This document shows positions 49,221-62,500 of a DNA stretch of 64,000 nt, piece after piece. The position numbers and the translations under genes are program-made. Source of the stretch: Crotophaga sulcirostris (lineage: Eukaryota; Chordata; Aves; Cuculiformes; Crotophagidae); the NCBI GenBank assembly GCA_013397455.1, contig VYZB01000077.1:2512897-2576896 (forward strand), in the 5' to 3' direction. The notes under the pieces are model-generated. The model saw only the letters and a program-made list of their open reading frames with translations, was not told the origin of the DNA and searched no databases. How positions within the stretch are numbered: position 1 is the first letter of the stretch; each line of letters begins with the position of its first letter.

Positions 49221-51689
49221 CTACAGTTACTGATTTCACAATGTAAATGAAAATAAATGAAAGATACTTTACTTTTTTCAGCATCATGCTTAACCATGAT
49301 GTGTATACTCACATTCAGGCAATTGTCTTAAATATATGCATATACACACTCCATCTGACAATGAATTAATAAAACAAACAAAAAAAATCACTGCTGTTTG
49401 CTTGTGAATTTCTCTCGGTAAACCCAGATCAATAAAACTGGTTCATTTTTTTTTCATTTGGGGATTCTAACAAATGAAATGAAGTATGATTACTATAAAT
49501 TCTCATCAACTTCAGTTTAATTGTTTTGGCTCTAAACCAGTAGAAGAGCAGTTCTGAACAATACTGACTACATTAAAACAAACAAACAAAAAACAACCTG
49601 AAGACCTGATGCATTTGCTAAAATTATCTAAAAAGTCAGTAAAGAATGCAACATTCAGAGGACCTAAAATTGGTTTGCTGGTTCAGCGGATAGCAGGAAT
49701 ATTTACTTTAAAATAGATCCCTAAACATAAAAATATTTGACATTGAGAAACTGGAATATATATATTTTTGTATTCATTTACATTTACAACCTAAAAGGAA
49801 AAGAAGGGTTATGAAATACTTAATTTGTGGAATTAGACTGAATCAATACTCATTTCATAGATTAAAGACTGTTTACCATCCCATTATTCATAGAAGAAGG
49901 TTACAAAAATAGGCCAAATCTCATCAGTTCTACTTTAAAATCAAAATCTAAATTTTCTCCAATATGAACCCTATGGCATTTTAGCTGTTGTTTGGCCCCT
50001 AACCCTCCCTTCCCAGCTGTTATAAACTTCTCCTATACATCCCCAATAGACTACCAGTAAACCCTGGTAGTCAATATTTGGTAATGTCTGTCTATAGATC
50101 CTTGAATTTATTCCCAGAAGAATTACACTTGTCTTGGATGAAAAAGTAAAACTTAAATACAGAATGCTTTCCCTAAACCAGTACAACACACTGTTATAAA
50201 AATAGGCTGCATAATCTGTTGCAGTAGAAGCAAAGATTTAACAAGCTATGGGTATTACAGTTCTTGTAAATCATCACTCTTGGTCATCTCATCATCTGTA
50301 AGTCTAAAAAATTTATGAGAGGATAAACATACTGTGATGAGAATGGATTTTTTTTCACTCTGCAAGTGCACCTTGCATAAGGAACAAACATATCCTCTAC
50401 ATATTTACCAAACAAGGTAAATAGCTTTAATAATGAACATACGTATATTTGTAATTTAAGAATGGGTTTCTTAAAGGTCCATCTAATGTTATCAGAAGCC
50501 AGACATGTTAGAATTTGCAGTGCATTCTGTAAACTGATGGACAAGAAAAGCAGTTTGATAAGACGCACAATGTTTCAAGCAAACACTGGCTTTTGAGGGA
50601 AATTCTGAGAAATCAGGCACCCACTTTCCATAGAGAGTCAGTGGGACATCTACGCCAAATTTCCTCTAGAAATCTTATCTTAATGTGCTACCTGCAATCC
50701 CAGAAAACCAGGGCTTAAGTTTCTCTGCCCTTTTGATACCAGGCTGAAGAGATACTTTATTTTATAGTATAGGTCACCAATGATGCTCATAGTGCTGAAC
50801 AAGCTTTAAAAAAAGCCTCTAGAGGGGGAAAATAGAATAAAGAATTAAAAATTAGATGCAAAAACAAGAGGTTGAGATTTCTGATGCACACTCATGAAAC
50901 AGTAGCTGAAGAATTTGGTCCAGTGACTGGCTCAAAGTATTTGTCCCTCAGTGTTTACAAATGTCTATTATCCCATGCTTTCAGCAACAAAAACAAATTA
51001 GACAATTACCATATTATACAGAGAGTATTTTGGCATATTTGCACTTCTGCCATTTTCAATGCATTAAAAAAAGCAATGACTAGTTACAGTCAAGCGTGTG
51101 CATGCAAAAGATGTTGTGCTCCACGTAAGGTTACACTATGCAGGATTAGCAGCTCCATGCAGCTGACAGCTGACCTGCCTCGTAATAAAAAATCAAATAA
51201 CATGTGTGCAAATCTCATGAGAAGATACAAGCTCACAGCCAGGGCTGATACCAGCACCATCCTTGGTATGAGGAGGTTACGGATCCTCTGTACTCTTGAT
51301 GTCTGAACAAGCAGAAACTGAAACATTTTTGGTGCTTTTGCCTGCAGCGGGAATTACCCAAGCCAATACTGCCTCTCTGAACAAAATACAGAGTACAAAA
51401 GTATGAGATTATGACTAAAATAGCAACTACAGAAATCGTGACTCATTCTTATGTACAAGCATTAGGTCATCCACCACAAAAAGAGTAAATTTCTGAAGAG
51501 TAAGACTTCATGGGTTTGTCTGTCTTTTTTTTTTCTCCTTTGAATCAAAAAGATTCTAGTCCCACAGCTTGCAGTTACTATGAAAGAGTATAAACTTCAA
51601 AGCACAAAGGAGAAATTGCTACTAAACTGTTCATTATTGCATGTCTTCATCACAGCTTAAGGCAAACATTCTATATTTAAGGTTGAACC

Positions 51690-51780
51690 AGTAATTGATA
51701 TGATTATATAAATATACACATAGTGAAACTCACATATATGTGCAGACATATATATCTGTGGATATATAAAAATATTTATT
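51690..51780. repeat. AT/GT-rich low-complexity tract
   Basis: Alternating AT with ATATAC and ATATGTG pieces, ending in TATAAAAATATTTATT. On the minus strand it includes an AATAAA (51780-51775). It lies within the proposed long 3' UTR. Confidence 0.6.
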
Positions 51781-52856
51781 TTCTTAGCAATGTTAAAGTC
51801 TGTAAAAACATTAAGAATAGTGAAAAAGGTAGGAGCCATAATTCCTCCTTTGGAGAAAAGTAAGCAGTCCCCTAGATATACTGCATAATGAACAAGAGTA
51901 CACGTTTTGACTTCTCATGTATCTCACTGTAGATTAATATATTTGTTGAAGATTGCATAAATAATTAGACAATAAGCAAATATTACATTGTGAGGTTTGA
52001 TGGCTACAGCATAACTATAGGCTGCTGTTGTACAAAAAGTAAATTCTATTCAGACAGTTTATGTCCTGCTCTAATAAAATATGTAGCTACTGCTACAAGT
52101 AGAACTATTTCAGTGTACAGTTTTTGTTTTAATGTGTTTGTATATGAAACCTCATTTGTGGGCATTTTCTCTGAAAATACTTTGGGCAAAAGAGCAGACA
52201 AATGCAGATACATTTTCCCTGGGCCCTCCAAATACTCAGAACAATTACCACTCCAAAGAATTGAAATGCAAAACAATTCTGACAAAATAGGGGAAACAGT
52301 AGCTTAAAACAGCAAACAAACTATGCTTCAACTTAAACCCCAGACATTTCCAGTTAAACGTAACAACACTGCCTCATCCTCACCTTACCTAGATTTGCTA
52401 GTATAGTGCTATACAAGAACATACACAACTCTGGAAAACTCTGAAATGCAGAGGTGCAATAGTGTAAAACGTACATTAGAGTCTGAAATTCAGCCTAACT
52501 ACAGATGAAGATCAGACTGACCCTTCTCCTTCATTATACTGGCAACTGAAAAAGGGCAAAACTTCACCTTATAGGCCATATAGATACTCTTTCTAAAGGA
52601 ATATGAGAACAGACTACTTAAGACATAGCTGAGTTTACTGATTACAAGTACATGTTCACAGCAGCAGTCTGCCTACAGCCATTAAACACAATTCCGAGAT
52701 GAGTTTTCCATCTTTAAACCTCAGTTACACTTTATCCTTGAAACAGTAACATCGTCATTCTGAGAAATTAAGATAGCAACAGGAAAAAAGGGATTATCAG
52801 TGCAAAGGGCCCAATATGAAGTGCATGCCCATTATCAAGCATAGCTTACCTAGGCT

Positions 52857-53223
52857 TTTATTCCTTCCACAGGAACGCATTCTGTAGAGTGTACAAGTGA
52901 AGTGATTCTCTCTGAACAAGACATTTGTTTTTAACCTGCTGGCTATACCTATTGTGTAGCTGAACAAAACACATCAAATGAATCTGATTCCAGTGTAAAA
53001 TTCCCAAGGAAGATTCCTGTTCTACTAGAGTAAGGTCAGAGTGCTTTTTGGGAGTCATTTTTCAATGCCAATAGAGAATATTTAGGGTATTTCTTTATCC
53101 TGAGTAAAGGGGTTTCTTATTCATCAAAGCCCCAGGCACACACTGCTATAGTGTAGTTAGTTTTGTCATATAGTTCCAGTATCCTGAAGGCCATTACTGG
53201 ATCATTTTCTGGAGCAGCTCTCC
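52857..53223 (-). other. Proximal 3' UTR of the right-hand gene, to the first AATAAA
   Basis: The sequence directly after the TGA stop has no further splice acceptor with an open continuation, so it is read as 3' UTR. The first canonical AATAAA on the minus strand is at 52862-52857 (GGAATAAAAG), about 360 bases after the stop. Cleavage shortly beyond it would give a short-UTR mRNA. Use of this site is inferred from the hexamer alone. Confidence 0.5.
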
Positions 53224-53269
53224 TCATTCTTCTCCAACAGGTGGTGGTGGCTGGCATAGTTTGTATAAT
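53224..53269 (-). CDS. Last coding exon and stop codon of the same unidentified gene
   Basis: After the acceptor CTTGTCATTGTCAG the first base completes the AGA arginine codon begun in the exon at 56341. The frame then reads LYKLCQPPPPVGEE and stops at TGA (53224-53226). The C-terminus is therefore a short hydrophobic patch, four prolines and an acidic end. With the two upstream exons about 71 C-terminal residues are visible. A second frame of this exon stays open about 100 bases longer, but it does not fit the splice phase. The start of the protein lies to the right of the window, so its total length is unknown. Confidence 0.85.
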
Positions 53270-56200
53270 CTGACAATGACAAGAAACAAAGCAATTGTTA
53301 TTCTTAGAGCCTGGTCATTATTAAAATGGGTAAATTTAAGGAACGCAAACTACATCTGTCTCCTGTACTGCAAAACCAGAGGTACTGAATTCCGTTTAAT
53401 AACATTGATACAAAACCAGTAAAATCTTATTCAAGAGTGTAAATGTTTACATTAAAGTCATATCATTAAAACACACATCTATAAGTAATCCTATAAAGAC
53501 ATTCCAGTTTAGTCAATTTTTGATACTTCTGCACTGAAGACTCCATTCTGAAGGAAGCTAAGTCTCCATTAATCCCATTACCAGTTGTTGCTCTGAATTT
53601 CTAAATTGGGAAAGCCACTTGGTGAATGCACTTGTCCTCATTTTTGTTTTGTTTTTTTTGCACATAGTCAGTCCTCATTCTAACACAGTTCCCTATGAAA
53701 CTGATGCTATTTGAAGAACCTAAGGCAGATGTCAGGCATGTGACATGCCAGCATGAAGATTTTAAACTCTCTCCCCCTATTCGTACATGTATGAAGTGAA
53801 GACCAGTAATGTTTGGTTCAAGTAACTACCTCAGACTGAAATAGCCACTCCTTCATTCATAAAGGCTTTAGACTTTTTATTAAACCCTTTTACACGGACA
53901 TGGTTATTAGCTTGTGTCTGAAACTTTACCCTGACATTAGGAATACTGAAAACAAAATGCAATCATTCTGCCCTCGGGCTCTCCGTTCTGTACGTCCAGC
54001 ATACAGTATCTCCCCTGCAATCACAGCAATTAGAACAGCAATAGACGTGATCTCATTTGGAGATTACATATTTTCCTCAGGGAAAGTGTATCACTGAAGA
54101 AATAGCAAAGAGAAGAGACTGAGTATGGCATGGCAGGGAGAAAAAGCAGCAGAAGCCAAAAATAAAGAGATGATGACACAGCATGTGCATTAATACTTAA
54201 CATGAAGAATCTCTGATATTGAAATACTAAAGCAACAGAAACAGCAGGTTTGGTAGATCTGGCTACAGGCAGGGTAGTGACTCATCCAGTGGCTTGGGGG
54301 CTAATCATATTTAAAATCCTCAAGGTATCCAAGTTTTCCAAGTATATTTTGCAAATTTTCCTTCTAAACTTCAAAGTAATTTATATGACTCCATTTTAAT
54401 TCTTCATAAATTTCAAAATCATACTACAAATCAACATAGAAAACAAAAGTCTGTACACACGGCTGGGCTCCAAAACCAGTTCAAGATCAATGGCATAATG
54501 TCTTCTTGGCATGATACTCTGCTACTGAAATTATGAGGCACAGTATGTATGGCTGCCCCCGTGAGTACTGAAAGCCTCTTCAATCTCTAGGCATGCCTTG
54601 TCAGAAAACGCACCCTGTGGCTATGCAAAAGCAGGGCAGAGTAGCTGCTGTTCTCAGATTTCAGTTCCTTTAGGAGTTAAAACACATAGGACACTGATGG
54701 CACACAGTGTCCGTGGGCTAAATAACTTTTCTCTGAATCTCACTGGAATTAATCATCACAAAGTATCATTTCTGGATGGTAAGAATGGGCAGCATCAGTC
54801 CTGTCAGCCAAACAGCAATTGCAAACCTGCTTTCAAACCTCCACCATAATTTATTCTGAGGAGCACTGGGCTCTTTCGCATTGTCATCTGGCAGATTCAG
54901 AAATGTCATAATTTAAGGTCACATTGTACAGACGCCAACGTATTTGTTAGGAGCCATATATAAGCTAATACACATATATCTCATATTTGTATAGCAATGA
55001 GATAATAAGATGGCCTCATCTTTATACAGACAAGTACAAAGAGAAAAATAAACAGAGGTTATTCGAGTTATTTGATTCTGCTGGTGTAATAAAGTAGCAA
55101 TATTCAAAGTTGGCAAAAGACAAATAAAATTACTGTCAGAATCTTATCTAAGTAATTGCAGTGGGGTTAGTTCTTGATGATGTTTCAGCAAAATCTAATT
55201 TCTATGGAACAACGTGCAGAAAAGCTCAGCCCCAAGTACCAAGGTCTGTGTATTCTTCAGGTTAAAATGGTAATTATTACTTGTCTTCAAAGCAAGCGAT
55301 GTAGCGGAATTCTGAAGCAACTGAACTGCAGCTGCTACTCAGATTTACACACACCTTGTTCACTTAAGGTACATTCCTTTTCTAGAATCATATCGAGCAC
55401 AGGCATGGAACAATGTGCAATGATTTGTTACAAATTATGAGCAGTAGCCTGATTCCCTGCTGAGACATCTAAGAATAAAGGGAGCAAATTACCCAAGAAA
55501 AAGTTCCTGTGTATTAGTGGCCAGGACCCAGAAGCCAGTTTTTCTGTGAGGCTATGGATCATATAAGTGTTCATTCACATGGTTACCACTACCAGGTATG
55601 ACTAATTCACTGTTTCCTTACTGAAATTTAAACACCACAGTGGATCTGTTTATGTGTTCCATGTATCTGTTTACCTCATTCAATGTGTTATCATTCATCA
55701 ATAAAAAACATTATGTTTTAAATTGGTTAAAAAAAGGGTTTGAAATAGAGCTGCATTAATAAACCACCTTTAATAAAATATTAAGGACATTGATGTTTGG
55801 TTATTTTCGCAAGTATTGTGCTTGTTAAGAAACATTTCAGGTACCTGCAATCCACAGCATTAAAAAGCTGGATAAATAAAGAATAGTCACATTTTTCATT
55901 CTAGTGGATGTTTCAGAAAGAGACAAAGAAAGACTACATCATCTCTAAAAGCAATGAGAACATGATTTTGCTGAGATACTGAAGTACAGCATTTCATTAA
56001 AATGAGGTTATGGATTTAGTTATGAACATTTCCCCAAAACCACTAAACATCACAAGTGATGAAGGATTTACTCCAGTGTTTTCATAATTAACATGAGTTA
56101 GGTTTCGTTTTTCAAAAATGGGCACATTTTGAAGAGCTACATAGCCTGAACTTCTGCAACTAATTACTTTAAGTAAAACTGTATGGCTAAGAACATAACT

Positions 56201-56340
56201 GATTTCATGTATATTAAAATTCAAATCTTACCAGTTAGTGCACAATACAGTCAATGTTTACTGTTAGATTTTGAGTGGCTATGACATAATTTGGCACAAA
56301 CTAGACAAAATCATGGTCTAGGACACAAACAATCATTTAC
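53270..56340 (-). other. Last intron of the right-hand gene
   Basis: The intron is AT-rich with GT...AG ends on the minus strand. I see no recognisable repeat, RNA gene or extra exon that would keep the phase. Confidence 0.75.
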
Positions 56341-56408
56341 CTTGGGACAGACTGTGGCGTTCGATCCCTCACTCCTAAATTCTTGGCTGTGTTTTGCACT
56401 CTTGCGCC
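56341..56408 (-). CDS. Coding exon, second from last, of the same unidentified gene
   Basis: The exon is 68 bases long, from acceptor TTTTTCTTTCATAG to donor CCAAG|GTAAATG on the minus strand. It starts in phase 0 directly after the CAG of the 63427-63529 exon. It encodes GARVQNTAKNLGVRDR followed by TPQSVP, then two bases (AG) of a split arginine codon that the next exon completes. The segment is basic and polar with no membrane segment. Among the three phases only this one keeps all three exons open, and it leads to a sensible stop. The introns are about 7.0 kb upstream and 3.1 kb downstream. I recognise no domain. Confidence 0.85.
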
Positions 56409-56927
56409 CTATGAAAGAAAAACAACAGATTTGCTTCATTTATTCCAGTACAACTTAGAAAGTTTGCTGAGCTTTCTAGGTGAACATAAATATTGCTTAG
56501 AAGAAGTTAATACATGTCCTGAAACAACTCTCTCAAACTTTTCTACAGTGGGGAACAAGTTATAGCAGTATGTTAATTTTCAACTTAGAGAAATATGTGG
56601 AAAACAGACAAAATCTTTCCACTTGTCATTAAATAAATGCATATATATATATCTTACTAACATAAAAGACTTAGTTAAATATTACCATTTATGGTTTAAA
56701 ACAATCCAAACACATCTTGTTTCAATTTCTTTGATTTTTGTCACCATTCTTTGTAGAAGGCATGGATAACAAAGTTCTTTTCTGAAATGTCACTTATTTT
56801 CTATGAACTTCTGAATATAAACTGCAGATTATTTCCTATGAATAGCTTTCTAGTTGAACCTAGGAAAATGGCCTAAATTGAGGCACTGAATTAGGATTAG
56901 AAAAATGCAGGTCCCAATCTTCCTTTA

Positions 56928-57012
56928 TAATCACAGAATGAACAAAATATTGGGTTGGAAGGGAGCTCCCAAGATTACTTAGTCCAGCACCCTTGATTAA
57001 AGCAGAGTCAAT
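56928..57012 (-). mobile_element. Degenerate CR1 3' end, antisense
   Basis: Read on the plus strand it has ATAATCACAGAATG, then GGGTTGGAAGGGAGCT and a decayed ACTTAGTCCAGCACCC. That is the reverse complement of a CR1 tail, with a short insertion after the tail. Only about 85 bases are recognisable. Confidence 0.65.
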
Positions 57013-58599
57013 TAGAAAAGCTGGTCTTGATAAAACCTGCACAATGTTCATATACCATGATGGTGAAAAAGGCAGACTCTTCTGCAAACGAACTAGCTTA
57101 GACATATGAAACAACTTTGTAAATATTTGGTTTTAAATGATGAGGTCTAGTTTTTAAAGTGCAATTTTATTCATGTGAAGTAGTCACCATAAAGAAACAC
57201 ATCTGTTAAATTTACAGCCTCTCTATGTTTTCTAACATTTTAAAGGAGATGGAAACTACTTGCTCTGTCTATAATACATACACTGACTCTTCCTTTATTT
57301 CTGCTTCTATACTACCTAAACTCAGGGCAAGATAACAGAGAAGAAAAACATAATCTCAGAATTCACAGTGAGATCTTAGATCACTGTGAAACATCAACGA
57401 TAATTTATATTCCAAACAGAGCTGCAATGGCAACTATACGTGATAAAAAAATGAGGTATTATCATTGATTCAATTTGTAGAATAAAACTAGAGCTTGCAT
57501 TTGACTGAAATCTGGTACCCAGGTAACTAAGAAGGTATAAGCTCACTGTTGTATTCTCAAACAACAGATGATGGTTACACATAGGTAAGTTCTCAGGGTT
57601 TATGCCAAACCACATATGCCACAAAAAATAGTGTCCTTACATTTCTTGTAGGAAAAAAACCAAACCCAGTGATAGAGACAATAACCACAGTACCTACAAA
57701 ACTGAAGGCAGAATATAAATGTGGTTTTACTAGCTTTAGAACTAGCTCAGTAAGCTCGTCTCCAACCATTGCAAAAGACACATCACTAAAGACCACGACA
57801 AACCAGTCTTTCCTCAGAAACTCCTCAAGAATGCAATTATTAGTCACACAATACTTCCTCTGTTCAGGAGCAAGTATGTATTTGATCAATCTCAGTGATT
57901 CTCTTCTCTTTCCCATATCATCTTGAACCCAGAACTTCACTAACCTCCTTGAAGAAGGAAGTCCACATCTTGGGTACAATCTTAGCTTGTCGTATCAGGA
58001 ACCACTATTTTAATTTAGTTTGAATCTGGCAGTTTCATTTGATGCCTTTAGTTTTGTGCTGGTGGGGACAATGGTCAATTCATACCCATGCCTCACGTTA
58101 TTTAGACCTCTGCCATATTCTCCTTCACTCATAAAACTGAACAATCCTAGATTGTTTTGTCTGTCCCATCTATAAACCATTCCTAACTCTTCATCATTTT
58201 TACCTGATCTTCTCTGAACCTTTTCCATTATGCTATATCCTTATGGAAGAGATCAAAACATCAGAGTGTTCAAAATGAAGCGTCATGACAGCATGATTTC
58301 TACTTTGTCATCTATCCTTGCCTACACCTTCATAACTTCTGATTTGTTTTACTGATAGCTACTGAGAACTGAGATGATCTTTTCTATCACATCCTGAGGT
58401 CTTGAATATGAGATGCAATGGCAAACACAGTCAATTATTTTGAATGTGAACTTAGGATTTGTTTTTTTCCCCTGTGTGCATCACTTATGAATTATCTACA
58501 CTGATTTTCATCTCCCATTTTATTGCTCAATCATGAAGTCCTGTAAAATCCTTTTGTAATTCTTCACATTTACTTCTAATCTTTAACAAAAACTTGAAA

Positions 58600-58854
58600 A
58601 GAGTTCAGAGGAGAACAGAGAGAATTATTAGGTAAGAAAACACAACTGAAAGAAGAAAGATCAGATGAACTGATGTTCTTCTATCTACACAAGTGTTGGC
58701 TTATCACGGAAATGATAATCAAATTCAGGATAGACTTTTAGCAGGGCCTGTAGCAATAGGACAAGGGGTAATGGTTTTAAACTAAAAGAAGGTTGGTGAA
58801 AGTCTGGAACAGGTTGCCCAGAGAGGTAGATGCCCCATCTCTGGAAACATTCAG
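58600..58854 (+). mobile_element. Older CR1 LINE fragment, sense
   Basis: It opens with GAGTTCAGAGGAGAACAGAG and contains the typical stretches TTTTAGCAGGGCCTGT, GGACAAGGGGTAATGG, TGGAACAGGTTGCCCAG and CCCCATCTCTGGAAACATTC. Compared with the family, a stretch between the AAACTAAAAGAAGG and GGTGAAAGTCTGG motifs is missing, and the middle is badly decayed. It lies 145 bases before the other CR1 in the same orientation but is of a different subfamily, so the two are separate insertions. Confidence 0.8.
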
Positions 58855-58999
58855 AATACTGTAAGTTTACTGCTACAAAGGGAATAAAATATAGTCTCTA
58901 CAGTATCCTGGACAGAAAACAGGAGACTTCAATTGAAGAGGAAAAAAGAAAAAAAAAAGACTCAAATGAGGTACTAAGTAAAACATCCTAATCCTTGAC

Positions 59000-59514
59000 A
59001 TCCTTACAGTTCTGGGCCCCTCAGTTTGCGAAAGATATCAAGATACTGGAGTGTGTCCAGAGGAGAGCAACAAAGATGGTGAAGGGGCTGAAGCACAAGC
59101 CCTGTGAGGAGCAACTGAGGGAGCTGGTGTTGTTTAGCCTGGAGAAGAGGAGGCTCGGGGGAGACCTTATTGCTCTCTACAACTACCTAAAAGGAGGTTG
59201 TTGTCAGGCAAGGGTTGGTCTCTTCTCTCAGCTGACCAGTGACAGAACAAGAGGACGTGGACTTCATCAGGGGAGGTTGAGGATTGATATTAGGAAAAAG
59301 TTCTTCACTGAAAGGGTGATTGGCCATTGGAATGCACTGCCTGGGGAGGTGGTGGAGTCGCTGTCCCTGGAGGTGTTTAAGAGGAGACTGGATGAGGCAC
59401 TGAGTGCCATGGTTTAGATGATGGGCTGGTGTTGGTGTTAGTGTTACTGCTGGGTTACAGGTTGGACTCAATGATCTCAAAGGTCCTTTCCAGCCTTGTA
59501 ATACTGTGATACTA
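59000..59514 (+). mobile_element. CR1 LINE, 5'-truncated, with the ORF2 C-terminus still open
   Basis: A sense-strand CR1 3' end of about 515 bases. The reading frame to the stop at 59415-59417 is uninterrupted and shows the usual end of the CR1 ORF2 protein: a CVQRRATK motif, [41 protein letters not shown] and FKRRLD. This region lies downstream of the reverse-transcriptase core; endonuclease and most of ORF2 are absent, so the copy cannot move by itself. After the stop comes the CR1 3' UTR with GGTTGGACTCAATGATCTCAAAGG and a decayed ATTCTGTG tail (GTAATACTGTGATACT). The open frame suggests a younger insertion than its neighbour at 58600. Confidence 0.9.
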
Positions 59515-62500
59515 ATGAAAAGGTTATCAAAACTCTGTAACAGACCACTTGGGAAGCACTGTACAATGGGAGGTTTTAAGAGCAGATACAAGAAGTGTCT
59601 GTCATGAATCACGTAAGGACAGCTGATCTGGTGCTGGTTACAAAGTTAGACACCTTCATCTCCTTTGATGTCCTTTCCTCAGTGTTAGCTTCTAAAATTT
59701 TATCATAATAAACCCCACCATGACAGACTGCTGAGACTTGAATATGATTAACATAACTGAGAACCAGAATATACACACACATGGGAAAACTATCTAAATT
59801 AATCATACGTAAATCCTGAATCTCAGTGCTGTGACTACCTCTGAGAAAAAAATCAGCCTATTTTTACTTGCATCACTCGCTACACAAATTAATTTTAGTA
59901 TCTTGCTCACATAATAAATCAAATGCATTGATTTTAACAGGAGTCTAGGCTTATACAACCATGTAATTTATTGTTTAGCAGGAGAACAGATTAGATCTTA
60001 CTTACAACCACCAGATTGTTATTTCTTTTGAGGAAAAGCACCCAAGAATTACTAGCAACTTGCTACATGGCATCTCTTTGTCTCCACTGAGCGTCATTAT
60101 ACCATTTCTATTTCAATATACTGTTAATTTATATTTCTCAATATTATTTTTAAAGCTATAGCAATGTAAATACTGACACTGTTTGTCTCACTCACTGATG
60201 AAAGATGTGGGCAGCTGTGAAGAGACACCACCATCAATCTGGACTCTTATATGTGAAATAGTATTCTCATTGCCATGAGAAAAAATGATAGGTTTCTTTT
60301 CAAGCTACACACTAATTTAAGGATAGCAAGAACCAGTCACATAAAGAAAACAGATTCTCTTTATGCCCTGCTCAGAGAGCTCTAAATCAGTACAATTCTT
60401 ATGAGAATTGTTCAAAATGTAGTGATATTATTATACTTATGAAAAGGCATGGAAAAATGATTACTCACTTAAAAGACAACATAAATTCTCTCCTAACCTT
60501 TTCTATTTATCAGCTTTTTAGTTACCTTTCCTTCTTAGAGACCTGTGCCCTCCTGTAGCTCCTTTCCTAGGCCTCTGTCCTCTTCACACTTTGCTGCACC
60601 CTGAAGACACGCTCCTATCAGGATGCTTTACATGGTATTTTGTGGGTACAGATGTTTACATGAATAAACATACATGAGTAAATAAAGTTACTAAACGAGA
60701 GTTGGGACATTTTGTCAAAATTTGTATTTTAAAAATCAGTCTAGACTGGATTAGCAGACGAAAACCAGAAACCACTTAACTAAAACCATCCTGGAGACTC
60801 AAGTTTGCACCAGCTCTCACAAGTTGGTCTCTTTAGTTCTCACAGAGCAGGTGCTTGTGAGTATCTAACTACAGCTGACAGGGCAGTTATGAAAATTGTT
60901 CCAACAATACAGTCAGGGCTGTCATGAGACTTGTTACACATGATCACAACCTCATTCAATTTAAATGATAAAACAACTTCCTGAGGTCACCAGCTCAACG
61001 AGGTGTCTCCAGATATTAAGTACTGGTGCCCCAAGTTGGAAGAGGTATCAGATTGGAGTACATTTTCCCCTTGTGGAAAGCTGATATTGGTAGGCACTGA
61101 TGCTGCTCGCTTCTCCAGAATAACAGATGGAATAGATGTCCTTCCATTTTCACCTCCCTATGGCTAATCTCTTTATTCCACATAAGATTCAGGGTTAACA
61201 AAGATTTTGTTTGTTTGTGTTTGGTTTTTATAATATATTTAGCCAGGTAAAGGACACATGCATTGCCCTTAACTAAATGCTCTGCATCAAACCTCAAGAA
61301 GCTTTCCCTCCACCTCTAAGTTTTACAACCTGCATTATGTTCCTGACAGTTAAATCCTACAGAAAATTTAAACATTGTCTCAAACAGGTTTCTAGAAAAT
61401 ACCATAATGTGTTGTTGAAATTACTCCAAAACATTTAGAATTTAATGGAGGGTTATATTTCTACTACAGAACTCCAAGACTGATTTAAAATTACAACAAA
61501 AGATTATTACTCTATTAAATGCCATAGTGGCTTCCTGCAAGAGGAATAATGTGTGAAAAAGGTCTGGCTTGATTTACTAGCAGACTTTTTTGCAGTGTCT
61601 GTGGGTGGTATTGAGATATTGGTATCTTTAACAGCTATTGATCACCTGCTGTTTTACTTCAGAGAATGTAGCCTCACTGGAGGCTTCTTTCTACATCTCT
61701 ATTTTAGCAAGTACAGTTACAGCTGCTCAAAACCATGCAAGTTACTTTCATTTTGTCTTTAATTTTCATTTAATAAACCGCAGAAGATCCACAAATGAAT
61801 CAGCATTTAAAAAAATGCTCTATAACTGTATGTCTAAAACGTGCCTTTTGACAGAATACATCCTGCAAGCACACATATGCAGAACTCTACATCCACGTTT
61901 TTAGATCTGCCTTGTGTCTAGAACTTCAGGAGCAGACATATCAACCTATACACGCAAGCTTATCCTTATACAGCAGTAACTTCCTTTTCAAGTCAAGTCA
62001 AGTTAAAGCTGTAATTCCTGAGTTGACCTACATGGTCTGATTCAAGAACCTTGAGAGTAATTATTCACCAGAGAAACTTAATTTATGCACCAAATAAATT
62101 GAAAGTTGGATATGAAAAAGAATAAGTCAACTCTGATGTAAGTTAACTGATGTGTGTAACTCATTAAGCAGCAGAACTTGCACATAATTGATCAGAATCT
62201 ATGGCTTGATAATATCTACACAATAAAGGTTTGATCTAGCTTATGTGTATTTTTGTCTACAGCAAGTTAGAAGTGAAGTATAGCTGTTTAATAATTTTCA
62301 TAACTAAACTGCGATTGCTGCACAGAATATGTAGCAGCATTAATGAAAATATATAATTAGATGCAAACTAAACCCCAGGAATTCTGAATCTTTCTTACCA
62401 GTGATTAATTGTTCCAATATCTAAATAGCTTTTTTTTCACTTCAAGATTGAGTGCATCCTCTATCTTATTCATGCTTTTGTCATAAGATTGAAAAATACC

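Larger units (their letters stand above)
47950..52856 (-). other. Probable extended 3' UTR of the right-hand gene
   Basis: This stretch of about 4.9 kb follows the stop codon. It has no recognised CR1 or LTR, is uniformly AT-rich, and carries several minus-strand AATAAA hexamers (51780-51775, 50761-50756, 50112-50107, 47979-47974). It also has three exact TGTATATA motifs, the core of Pumilio-binding elements, within 790 bases. Long AU-rich 3' UTRs with such motifs are common in brain-expressed vertebrate genes. That the whole stretch is transcribed is inference. The distal limit is set at the last good hexamer near 47975. Confidence 0.35.

Noticed and set aside
50872..51306. A 144-codon plus-strand open frame antisense to the proposed 3' UTR
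   Set aside because: No recognisable protein and no support from neighbouring exons; probably chance.
53100..53226. A second open frame in the last exon, ending in VCAWGFDE
   Set aside because: It requires a splice phase that does not match the upstream exons; the frame ending VGEE does match.
57593..57979. A 128-codon minus-strand frame with a hydrophobic segment
   Set aside because: It lies in the intron of the right-hand gene and does not fit its phases without adding a stop; no family is recognised.
58995..59417. A 140-codon open frame that looks like a host gene
   Set aside because: It is the end of the CR1 ORF2 protein and lies inside a CR1 copy.
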